This document shows positions 8,307 through 16,050 of a stretch of 64,000 nt of DNA, in pieces; position 1 is the first letter of the stretch; every line of letters begins with the position of its first letter. The position numbers and the translations under genes are program-made. The notes under the pieces are model-generated. The model searched no databases and was not told the DNA's origin. It saw only the letters and a list, made by a program, of their open reading frames with translations. This stretch comes from Desulfocapsa sp050291935. Lineage in GTDB: Bacteria > Desulfobacterota > Desulfobulbia > Desulfobulbales > Desulfocapsaceae. The stretch spans positions 54,072 through 118,071 of the forward strand of contig JBNKKR010000007.1 in NCBI GenBank assembly GCA_050291935.1. The letters are read 5' to 3'.

Positions 8307-9941
8307 ATGTCACAATTATCATTAGAAAAACTTTCAGGATACCGTCCGTTTGCCGGTCCCGTGCTCACCGTTGTTATGGACGGAGTGGGAATCGGTAGTC
8401 AGGAAGAAAATGACGGGGTGGCAATGGCCTATACCCCTGTTCTTGATGAACTACTCACGGGAAAACTGGTAACCCGTCTCAAGGCCCATGGAACAGCGGT
8501 TGGTTTACCAACAGATGGTGATATGGGAAATTCAGAAGTGGGACACAATGCCTTGGGAGCCGGCAGAGTTTTTGCTCAAGGGGCAAAACTTGTCAATGAA
8601 GCTATAATAAGTGGCGCACTTTTTGAGGGGAAGGCCTGGCAGTCCATTAAAGAACGAACAGAGCAAGGGGGCTGTCTGCATCTTATCGGCTTGGTGTCCG
8701 ATGGGAATGTGCATAGTCATGTTGACCATCTTTTCCAGATAATTGATCGCTGTGCAAGTGAAGGGGTTACCAGGGTCCGGGTACATGGTTTACTTGATGG
8801 CAGGGATGTGGCACCCAAAAGTGCGCTGCAGTTTTTTGAACCATTGGAAAACAAGTTACGTGCAATATCAGGCAGTGAAAAGGAATATTGTGTAGCTTCT
8901 GGCGGTGGACGTATGGTTGTCACCATGGACAGATATGAAGCCGATTGGAGAATTGTGGAAAGGGGATGGAAAGCACATGTTTTGGGAGTGGGAAGACAAT
9001 TTGCAACCGCCTGTGAGGCTATTAAAACCTACTACGATGAAGATGTGAACTGTATTGACCAATATATGGATAGCTTTGTGGTTGCTCGTGATGGAAAACC
9101 GGTTGGAACCATTGAAGATGGAGATGCTGTGGTCCTTTTTAACTTTCGAGGAGACCGGGCAATTGAGCTGTCCAGATGTTTTGATGAGAAGGACTTTAAT
9201 GCGTTTGACCGGGTGCGGGTTCCTGAAGTGTTTTATGCCGGTCTTATGCAATATGACGGGGACGCAAAAATTCCTACCCATTTTCTGGTGGATCCACCTC
9301 GTATTGATAATACAATTGGGGAATATCTCTGTGCAGAAGGAGTAAGGACATATGCCATTTCAGAAACTCAGAAATATGGTCATGTGACCTATTTCTGGAA
9401 TGGTAATAAATCTGGGTATATAAATAGGGAACTTGAAAAATATGTTGAGGTTGAATCTGATAAAATTACCTTTGACCTTCGTCCATGGATGAAAGCTGCT
9501 GAGGTAACGGATTTGCTCCTTGATGCCATAGAGAGCGGGCAGTATAAAAATATCAGGGTAAATTATGCCAATGGTGATATGGTTGGTCATACCGGTGTGC
9601 CGGCTGCTGTTCGAATTGCAGTTGAGACAGTGGATCTTATGCTGGGACGATTGCTAAATGTTTTGGAAAAACGACAGGGAGTTGCTGTTATTACTGCAGA
9701 TCATGGAAATGCGGATTGTATGTGGACAGAAAAAGAAGGGGTGCGCAATGCCATGGTCGCCCATACCAAAAATCCAGTCCCTTTTATTGTGAAAGATTTT
9801 TCTCATAGTAACAATTTTGTCCTTAGGCAAATTGAAAATGGTGGGCTTGCCAATGTGGCGGCCACGGTTCTCAATCTTCTTGGTTTTAAGTCACCTGCTG
9901 AGTATGAGCCATCGCTTTTGCAACTGGCAGAAAATGAGTAA
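8307..9941 (+). CDS. gpmI: 2,3-bisphosphoglycerate-independent phosphoglycerate mutase
   Basis: GpmI interconverts 3- and 2-phosphoglycerate in glycolysis/gluconeogenesis using two Mn ions and a phosphoserine intermediate. The 544-residue length fits. The metal site VMDGVGIG is near residue 25, the catalytic serine is in GDMGNSEVGHN near 75, and the later metal ligands are in ANGDMVGHTG and ITADHGNAD. The ATG at 8307 is preferred to one at 8280, which would overlap aroK, because GTGAGG precedes it. A short A/T-rich hairpin follows the gene. Confidence 0.95.
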   Translation: MSQLSLEKLSGYRPFAGPVLTVVMDGVGIGSQEENDGVAMAYTPVLDELLTGKLVTRLKAHGTAVGLPTDGDMGNSEVGHNALGAGRVFAQGAKLVNEAIISGALFEGKAWQSIKERTEQGGCLHLIGLVSDGNVHSHVDHLFQIIDRCASEGVTRVRVHGLLDGRDVAPKSALQFFEPLENKLRAISGSEKEYCVASGGGRMVVTMDRYEADWRIVERGWKAHVLGVGRQFATACEAIKTYYDEDVNCIDQYMDSFVVARDGKPVGTIEDGDAVVLFNFRGDRAIELSRCFDEKDFNAFDRVRVPEVFYAGLMQYDGDAKIPTHFLVDPPRIDNTIGEYLCAEGVRTYAISETQKYGHVTYFWNGNKSGYINRELEKYVEVESDKITFDLRPWMKAAEVTDLLLDAIESGQYKNIRVNYANGDMVGHTGVPAAVRIAVETVDLMLGRLLNVLEKRQGVAVITADHGNADCMWTEKEGVRNAMVAHTKNPVPFIVKDFSHSNNFVLRQIENGGLANVAATVLNLLGFKSPAEYEPSLLQLAENE

Positions 9942-9952
9942 AAAGAAGCCCG

Positions 9953-9978
9953 AAAAAAGGTTGTTTTTCTCCTTTTTT
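9953..9978 (+). terminator. weak possible terminator after gpmI
   Basis: An 8-bp stem (AAAAAAGG paired with CCTTTTTT) around a 10-base loop begins 11 bp after the gpmI stop. The stem has only two GC pairs, so termination would be weak. Confidence 0.4.
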
Positions 9979-10153
9979 GATAAGTAGTCAAAAAAAAATG
10001 GCAAAGGAGAATCATCTGGAGATACCGAAACGAAAGAATAGTTAAAAAAAAATTGCTTGCCTTACGGAATAATATGTGAATATGAGTCGATTTTTTCTGG
10101 TATTTTATAATTTCTTTTTGTAGAATAGGAAAACGTATAAATTATACAGGACG

Positions 10154-10221
10154 ACGAATGTGCGACCCGATATGGAATTGGGTTATTCTCGATGGTTTGT
10201 TTCGGAGAGAATGTCGTTCGT
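10154..10221 (+). promoter_or_regulatory. structured 5' leader of the cold-shock gene
   Basis: The 334 bp between gpmI and the cold-shock gene hold no gene. Within them ACGAA (10154-10158) pairs with TTCGT (10217-10221), CGAC (10063-10066 of the same 10-kb block, i.e. 10163-10166) pairs with GTCG (10213-10216), and ATTCTC (10185-10190) pairs with GAGAAT (10207-10212). The right-hand arms are contiguous, so the three helices could stack. Cold-shock mRNAs of other bacteria carry long temperature-sensitive leaders, so a similar role is inferred here. I could not fix the promoter. Confidence 0.45.
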
Positions 10222-10275
10222 GTGTAATAAAAAAGCATGATCACGCAGTTGATCAGTACTAAGGACAGGGGTATT

Positions 10276-10476
10276 ATGTTAGAAGGCACAGTAAAATGGT
10301 TTAACGAGGCTAAAGGTTTTGGTTTTTTAGAGCAGGAGGGTGGAAAAGATGTCTTTGTTCACTACTCTGCGATTAACAGTGAAGGATTCAAAACCCTCAA
10401 CGAAGGTGATCGGGTGGAATTTGAAATCACCGAAGGTCCTAAAGGTCCTGCTGCTGCGAATGTAAGCAAAATTTGA
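10276..10476 (+). CDS. cold-shock domain protein (CspA family)
   Basis: This 66-residue protein is a single OB-fold cold-shock domain that binds single-stranded RNA/DNA as a chaperone. RNP1 (KGFGFLEQ) and RNP2 (VFVHYSAI) are intact, and the protein begins LEGTVKWFNEAKG as is typical. The ATG at 10276 follows GGACAGGGG; an upstream in-frame start would add 13 non-family residues. A long structured leader precedes it and a strong terminator follows 36 bp later, so the gene is monocistronic. Confidence 0.95.
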   Translation: MLEGTVKWFNEAKGFGFLEQEGGKDVFVHYSAINSEGFKTLNEGDRVEFEITEGPKGPAAANVSKI

Positions 10477-10512
10477 TCTAAAACAAAATTTTTTTTGTTG
10501 AAGTTCTCGAAA

Positions 10513-10552
10513 GGGGGCTAAGTCGTTTTGTACGATTTAGCCCCCTTTTTTT
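10513..10552 (+). terminator. Rho-independent terminator of the csp gene
   Basis: A 14-bp stem (GGGGGCTAAGTCGT paired with ACGATTTAGCCCCC, one G-U pair) with a short T-rich loop is followed by seven Ts. Confidence 0.95.
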
Positions 10553-10625
10553 GTCTTTATTTTGTATTTACAGTATGCTGTATAGAAGATAGTAGAATTA
10601 GCGTTTCTTGTTACAGGAGCACATT

Positions 10626-12314
10626 ATGGACGATTTATCAAAATCACAACGGGCTCGCATTGCCATTCGTACTTTTAAGGTGATTGCCGATGCCCTTATA
10701 TTGCGAGGGTTTTACAAACCATCGGGAAAGTCCGGGGCAAAATTGTCCGAATCGTTAAAGGCATTTAAACCCGAGATTTATGGCTCCATGCCCGATCCAC
10801 GGGTTATTGAACTCCATGGCCTAGAATATGTGATGGACCGTATGCCCCGGGGGATAGAAAAGTGTAACAGGATTATTTTTACGGCGGATGAGGATTTTAG
10901 TGAGACCTCTTTTGAACAGATTACGCCTTTAAAACGGCGAAGGCAGTCATACGTCGTTTCTGAAAAAGAGATCTGCTTTGTGATTACCCGTGGCCTTACC
11001 GAGATTTACGATATTCTCACCCATATCACCTTCCTCAATATTGAGTCGCAAAAAATTCAGCAACAGGTTTGTGATAAAGGTGGTGGCACCTGTGCCGCCT
11101 GGCATGATCTGAAAAATGTTGTCTATGCAGAGGAAAAACCAAAGGGAAATGATCTTGACCAGGCGATTTGGAATTTATCCATTATTCTCGGTAGGACCTA
11201 TCGCGAAACACGGGAATGTTATGAAAATTTCGACAGGAATAATCAACCTGATCATCTCTACAATAATGGTATATTTGCCACCATTTACGGCATGGGACAG
11301 CGTATAGTCGATGAGATGGAAAACAGCGATAAGTTACTTACCATCTACTTTACACCCTCACTTCAGGAGATGATCGGGCTTCATACCTATGCTTCCAAAT
11401 GGGCGAAAAATATAAAACGATTTATCTATCAAAAAGGGCTTGCAGAACGTGATTTTCATGTGGTGAGCGCAAATATGCATTCCATGGTTAACCTGCTCTA
11501 TGGCGCTGGATTTTTACAAGAACAGGGGCAAAATGTCCCTGATGATATCTACTCCATGGCCAAAATGATTAAGGATCAAGAGGGAAATATCTACGATTAT
11601 GCTTCTCAGTACGGGTTTTCCTATCTAAAGGACACTTCCGAGTCAAATATCGACGCCATGCTTATTGATACCAAAGAGCTAAAACAATCCTTTTTGCATA
11701 ATAGTATCCAATGTGATTTTGAGTTGTTACAGAAACAACAGCCGGTGCTGGTGGTTATTGATTATGCCTTTGGAGCACAGGCCTTCGATATACTGGACGA
11801 GCTGCTCTGTCCCTGTCATTTTGAGGATCAGGAAATAATTTTTCCCATAAAATCTATTAATGTGATGGGTAAGGCCGGAATTCTCACCGGGGATAAAGGT
11901 GATATTATGCTTGCCACCGCACATGTAATGGAAGGTACTCCCAATAACTATATCGTAGACAATGATCTGGCTACCAGCGATTTTGACAAAGATTATCCCA
12001 TTCATACCGGGCCGATGGTTACTGTTCTTGGAACCTCATTGCAAAATAGAGATGTTCTGCAACGATTCCAGACGTCAAGTTGGAAGGCGATTGGGCTTGA
12101 AATGGAAGGTGGCCATTATCAACGTGCCATAAGTGCTGCAATTATTCAGGGGCATATATCAAGGGATATAAAAACCAGATACGCCTATTATGCCTCAGAT
12201 AACCCTTTGCAGACTGGCCAGACGTTGGCGGCAGGATCCATGGGAGAGACGGGGATTATACCCACCTATATGATTACCAAAGTCTTTTTTCAAAAGATTG
12301 TGAACGCGTCATAA
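10626..12314 (+). CDS. nucleoside-phosphorylase-like protein of unknown function (possibly DUF6909)
   Basis: The 562-residue protein is cytoplasmic with no signal or membrane segment. The N-terminal two thirds contain a conserved-looking helical region with DPRVIELHGLEYVMDRMP and RGLTEIYDILTHITFL. The C-terminal part (about residues 370-560) resembles the PNP/UDP-phosphorylase or AMP-nucleosidase fold: KSINVMGKAGILTGDKGDIML, then VTVLGTSLQNRDVL and the ribose-binding-like GLEMEGGHYQRAI. From memory this matches a family catalogued as DUF6909. The ATG at 10626 follows AGGAG by 7 bases. A nucleosidase or phosphorylase activity is only inferred from the C-terminal pattern. Confidence 0.75.
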   Translation: MDDLSKSQRARIAIRTFKVIADALILRGFYKPSGKSGAKLSESLKAFKPEIYGSMPDPRVIELHGLEYVMDRMPRGIEKCNRIIFTADEDFSETSFEQITPLKRRRQSYVVSEKEICFVITRGLTEIYDILTHITFLNIESQKIQQQVCDKGGGTCAAWHDLKNVVYAEEKPKGNDLDQAIWNLSIILGRTYRETRECYENFDRNNQPDHLYNNGIFATIYGMGQRIVDEMENSDKLLTIYFTPSLQEMIGLHTYASKWAKNIKRFIYQKGLAERDFHVVSANMHSMVNLLYGAGFLQEQGQNVPDDIYSMAKMIKDQEGNIYDYASQYGFSYLKDTSESNIDAMLIDTKELKQSFLHNSIQCDFELLQKQQPVLVVIDYAFGAQAFDILDELLCPCHFEDQEIIFPIKSINVMGKAGILTGDKGDIMLATAHVMEGTPNNYIVDNDLATSDFDKDYPIHTGPMVTVLGTSLQNRDVLQRFQTSSWKAIGLEMEGGHYQRAISAAIIQGHISRDIKTRYAYYASDNPLQTGQTLAAGSMGETGIIPTYMITKVFFQKIVNAS

Positions 12315-12335
12315 CAGAACACCTATTGCTGCTCC

Positions 12336-14186
12336 ATGAAAATTCTTAAGCGAAATCGTCTGGCCAGGGTATCCCCCTGGGTACTGGCGGCTGCCTGTGG
12401 ATTGCTCACCTTAATTATTGCCGTGTTTGCGGTGAATAACTACTGGCGGGACAAGGCATTGATGACCGATATTCTCCTTGAAAAAGGGGCAACGCTGATT
12501 CGTTTTATTGCTTCAAGTTCCAGAAACTCGATTGTGGGTGGTTTACGAACTGGCAAGTCTCTTGATGACTTATGGCCGGAGGCCGTACAGATGGTGCTTG
12601 GCTACGCTTCCGGGCATCCCGGGGTTGAGTTTTTGGCCCTGGTCAATAGTGATGGTATGATTGTCGCCAATGCGGAACCTGAAGATAGAAACCGAATGGT
12701 TTCGGAGCAGACCAAAAAATTTGTGTCCACTTTGGATGAACATAATGCGGGTTCCAGGAGTTTTAGTTTTCGTATTGCAAACGAAAAAAAGCCCACGGTG
12801 TTTCAAATTGCAGCCATGTTGCCACCCATTGAGCAAAACATTATCGAACAGATCACATTAAGCCTTCGCAGATCCGTAAACGGTGGAGAAGAGAGCCTGA
12901 CCGAAACCCATATCTTTCGTCAAGAACTTGCCCAGAAATGGCAGAATGACCTGGAAAAGCTGAATAAGGAACAATTTATCATTTTAGTGGAACTGGATAT
13001 GACCCAGTTTAACCAGCGATTGGAAAGACAAAAATTGGAAATTATTATTCTTTCCATCGTTCTTTTACTGGTCGGTATTGGTGGATGGCTCTCCATCCTC
13101 ACCCTGGAGGGACTCAAAGGTTCACAGGTGCGGTTGCGACGCATTGAGGCGTTTAGGGATATTCTTATTTCTTCTCTGCCCGTTGGTCTTATTGCCACCG
13201 ATAATAAGGGTAAGGTGGTGCTGTACAATCGTTTTTCCCAAGAGTTCACAGGTATCACCGAAAAACGAGCCATTGATTCAAACCCCTCTGTCTTTAAAAA
13301 TACTCCTGAAATACGAGGGGCATTTGAAGATTCCGGCGTTGCATTGGGTGAAAGCTATCAAAAAGAAATACGAGTTGTGGGTAAAGATGGGGACCCCCGT
13401 ATTTTGCAACTTAACAGACTTGCCATTGTGGACAGGGAAACAAAATTTGTTGGAACACTGCTCCTTATGCAGGATCTTAGTCAGGTGAAAAATCTTGAAG
13501 AAGATTTACGTCGCAGTGAGCGTTTGGCGGCGCTAGGAAAAATGGCAGCGGGGGTTGCCCATGAGCTTCGTAATCCACTAAGCTCAATTAAAGGCTTGGC
13601 CTTGGTTTTACAATCCAAGTTTCAGCAAAACAATAGGGACCGGGAGACAGCCACAATCCTGGTCCAGGAAGTGGAACGTCTTAACAGATCAATTTCGGAA
13701 TTACTGGATTACGCCAGGCCTCAGCAATTAAAGAAGAAATATTTCGATATGAGTAGATTGCTGGAAAAAGCGGTCTCGCTTATTCGTATTGATGCCGATG
13801 CGGCTGGTGTGGAGCTTGATACTGCCTTTGAAGAGAAACTTCCACCACTCTATGGAGATGAGGATAAATTGACCCAGGTGGTATTGAACCTTCTCTTAAA
13901 TGGTATTCAGGCCATGGAAAATGGCGGTGTGCTTACTGTACGGGTTGGGGCCACCGAAAGAAAAATTGAGATTGTTGTTTCTGATACCGGTTGTGGAATT
14001 AAGGAGAAAGATCTTGGCCGTGTATTTGACCCCTATTTTACCACCAAACCCGATGGCACAGGTCTTGGAATGGCAATGTCTGCAAAGATTGTCGAAGAGC
14101 ATGGTGGTGAAGTAAAATTACAATCAGAATATGGAACGGGAACTTCGGTGATTATAGATATTCCCATCACCGGGGTAAGTGAATAA
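12336..14186 (+). CDS. membrane sensor histidine kinase with PAS domain
   Basis: The 616-residue kinase has two transmembrane segments (about residues 15-33 and 233-255) enclosing a periplasmic sensor domain. A PAS domain follows (about 265-380, ISSLPVGLIATDNKGKVVLYN), then the HisKA dimerisation helix with the phospho-acceptor His near residue 409 in GVAHELRNPLSS. The HATPase_c domain has N box NLLLNGIQAM, G1 SDTGCGI and G2 GTGLGMAMS. It resembles ZraS/NtrB-type kinases that partner sigma-54 response regulators. No response regulator is adjacent, so the partner is elsewhere. The gene follows the previous one by 21 bp and precedes the SPFH gene by 16 bp. Confidence 0.92.
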   Translation: MKILKRNRLARVSPWVLAAACGLLTLIIAVFAVNNYWRDKALMTDILLEKGATLIRFIASSSRNSIVGGLRTGKSLDDLWPEAVQMVLGYASGHPGVEFLALVNSDGMIVANAEPEDRNRMVSEQTKKFVSTLDEHNAGSRSFSFRIANEKKPTVFQIAAMLPPIEQNIIEQITLSLRRSVNGGEESLTETHIFRQELAQKWQNDLEKLNKEQFIILVELDMTQFNQRLERQKLEIIILSIVLLLVGIGGWLSILTLEGLKGSQVRLRRIEAFRDILISSLPVGLIATDNKGKVVLYNRFSQEFTGITEKRAIDSNPSVFKNTPEIRGAFEDSGVALGESYQKEIRVVGKDGDPRILQLNRLAIVDRETKFVGTLLLMQDLSQVKNLEEDLRRSERLAALGKMAAGVAHELRNPLSSIKGLALVLQSKFQQNNRDRETATILVQEVERLNRSISELLDYARPQQLKKKYFDMSRLLEKAVSLIRIDADAAGVELDTAFEEKLPPLYGDEDKLTQVVLNLLLNGIQAMENGGVLTVRVGATERKIEIVVSDTGCGIKEKDLGRVFDPYFTTKPDGTGLGMAMSAKIVEEHGGEVKLQSEYGTGTSVIIDIPITGVSE

Positions 14187-14202
14187 CAACGAAGAGGTTT
14201 AC

Positions 14203-15045
14203 ATGAATGCAACAAAAGCAAGCTCGATGATAGTCGTATTTTTTGTCTTTATTGCAGCGGGACTATTTGTTTTTCTTTGGATGTTTGGCACAAATCCCAG
14301 CACCCCGGCAGGGCATGAAGGCTATGTGTATGAGAACCCCAGGGTGTTTGGTAAGGGGGGCTTTCGCGGTGAGCTTACAGGGCCTGCAAATTATGGAATT
14401 TCCCTTTGGCGAAATGAGGTTTCCAACGTTGATTTTAGACCCAAAACCTATTCAGAGACTTTTAAAATACTGGCCAAGGATGAATTAAATATATCCTTTC
14501 GGTTTCAATCCATTATTAAGATTAAAGGCGGATCGATAAAAGATGTGGTGGAAAAATATGCGGGAGAGGCCTTTTATGCAAGATACATCAAAGAGCCTCT
14601 GCGAGCGATGGTACGAGAGAATGTACAATCGTTAAAAAGCCGTGAAATAAAAGAGAGAAGACAAGAAATAGCAAATGCTGTGGCAACGGATTTGAAGAAA
14701 CATCTTGAGGGAACGCCCTTTGTCTTGGTTTCAAGTGTTGTTGGCAATATCGATTATCCACCAGTGGTGACCCAGGCAGTGGAGAAAAAGTTAGCAGCCC
14801 AGCAACTTTTGGATGAGAAGGAAACCCAACGCGAAATTGCCAAAAAAGACGCTGAGATTCGTATTGAAGAGGCAAAAGGAATAGCAGAGGCGCAAAAGAT
14901 TATCAACACCACCCTTACAAAAAATTATCTACAACATGAGGCTATTCAGGCACAGCTAAAGATGGCTGCATCCCCCAACCACACCACCGTTTATATACCT
15001 TCCGGTGTCAATGGAATTCCGCTGGTGGGAACTGTTCCGAAATAG
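14203..15045 (+). CDS. SPFH/prohibitin-family membrane protein
   Basis: An N-terminal membrane anchor (residues 6-27) precedes an SPFH/band-7 domain (about 35-200) and a charged coiled-coil tail (about 205-250, rich in E, K, A and Q with EAKGIAEAQKIIN). The 280-residue length is normal for prohibitin-like scaffold proteins that organise membrane complexes and proteases. I chose the ATG at 14203 with AGAGG upstream; a GTG at 14179 would overlap the kinase gene. Placement directly behind the histidine kinase suggests co-expression, but a functional link is not demonstrated. Confidence 0.88.
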   Translation: MNATKASSMIVVFFVFIAAGLFVFLWMFGTNPSTPAGHEGYVYENPRVFGKGGFRGELTGPANYGISLWRNEVSNVDFRPKTYSETFKILAKDELNISFRFQSIIKIKGGSIKDVVEKYAGEAFYARYIKEPLRAMVRENVQSLKSREIKERRQEIANAVATDLKKHLEGTPFVLVSSVVGNIDYPPVVTQAVEKKLAAQQLLDEKETQREIAKKDAEIRIEEAKGIAEAQKIINTTLTKNYLQHEAIQAQLKMAASPNHTTVYIPSGVNGIPLVGTVPK

Positions 15046-15060
15046 ATATTGGGTAGATTC

Positions 15061-15735
15061 TTAGTTTGTTGGCAATTCCTTTGGGGGAGCAGTGTTGTCA
15101 TTGTTTCCTGAAAAACCGTTTTTGTCCTTTTTGCCTTTAAAAAAGCGTACAAGGGACTGAAAAACGGTTTTAATACCACTCCATATTTTGGGGATAATCC
15201 AGATGGCAATGAGGACAAAAGCAATAAAGAAGATGAGAAAGGCAAGGGGATAGTGGAGCATCGCCCAGATGCCACCGATAACAGTAATATCTTCCAATAC
15301 CGAAGCGGTCCAATTGGTAAATGGTTCAGGGGAGGTGTTAATAAGCACCCTTGAACCTGCTTTTATGGTGTGGGTGGTGGCGGCAACGCCTCCCCCTAAA
15401 ATCCCTGCAGCAATAACGATACTTGGGTTTACATCGCCAACTGCACCTGCTGCAAGCATAACTCCTGCTGGAATGCGGATAAAGGAATGAATGGCGTCCC
15501 AACCGGAATCAACACCGGGTGTTTTATCGGCAAAAAATTCAACAACGTACATAAGGGCTGCCGCTCCAATAACCATCGGGTCTTGCAGGACAAGCAATTG
15601 CTCAGGAAGGACTATGTTACCACTTATGCCAAGAAAACCCAGAACCGCAATGGTCGCATACAGATTTATTCCTGCAGCCCAGGCACTTCCCATGGTTAAG
15701 GCCAACGTGGTAATCAGTTGTTGATAGGCATCCAT
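15061..15735 (-). CDS. DUF4126 integral membrane protein
   Basis: The 224-residue protein begins with a hydrophobic segment carrying the GSAWAAGINLYATIAVLG motif and has about five further hydrophobic stretches, including ILGGGVAATTHTIKAGSR, which mark the DUF4126 family. The C-terminus is a charged, low-complexity cytoplasmic tail (KGKKDKNGFSGNNDN). The function is unknown. It converges on the SPFH gene with a 15-bp gap. Confidence 0.88.
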   Translation of the reverse strand: MDAYQQLITTLALTMGSAWAAGINLYATIAVLGFLGISGNIVLPEQLLVLQDPMVIGAAALMYVVEFFADKTPGVDSGWDAIHSFIRIPAGVMLAAGAVGDVNPSIVIAAGILGGGVAATTHTIKAGSRVLINTSPEPFTNWTASVLEDITVIGGIWAMLHYPLAFLIFFIAFVLIAIWIIPKIWSGIKTVFQSLVRFFKGKKDKNGFSGNNDNTAPPKELPTN

Positions 15736-15859
15736 ATGTACACCCTTAAAAGGAGTATTGATAAAAGATCAGCAAAGTTCCCTTGATAGCTCAATGGAAC
15801 TGTTACTTAAACCAAGCGATACGCTAAGCAGTTTATGGCACAATGGCAAGGAATGTGGA

Positions 15860-16039
15860 TCAGTTTTTGAAGTTCTGATCAAGAAATGCACACTCTTTTG
15901 GGGTAAGATCAAACTTGATCTCAACTTCTTGTAAGAGTGCTTGCCGACTCTTTTCAGGGTATTGTTCCACAAGGTGGGCAAGTTCTGTGAGTGCCTGTTT
16001 CGTTTTGTCACCTGGTTTTTGGGTAGGGTGTTGGGACAT
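15860..16039 (-). CDS. 59-residue hypothetical protein downstream of glgB
   Basis: A 59-codon frame (MSQHPTQKPGDKTKQAL..., ending in ECAFLDQNFKN) starts 11 bp after the glgB stop behind a good GAGGAAT ribosome-binding site. Its composition is that of a small soluble helical protein with the heptad-like stretch ALTELAHLVEQYPEKSRQAL. Two longer overlapping frames on this strand have no comparable start signal. I recognise no family. The position suggests that it is translated from the glgB mRNA. Confidence 0.6.
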   Translation of the reverse strand: MSQHPTQKPGDKTKQALTELAHLVEQYPEKSRQALLQEVEIKFDLTPKECAFLDQNFKN

Positions 16040-16050
16040 GGTATATTCCT

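Noticed and set aside
15769..16011. 80-codon reverse frame downstream of glgB
   Set aside because: It overlaps the 59-codon frame that has the good start signal, and is serine/arginine-rich shadow sequence.
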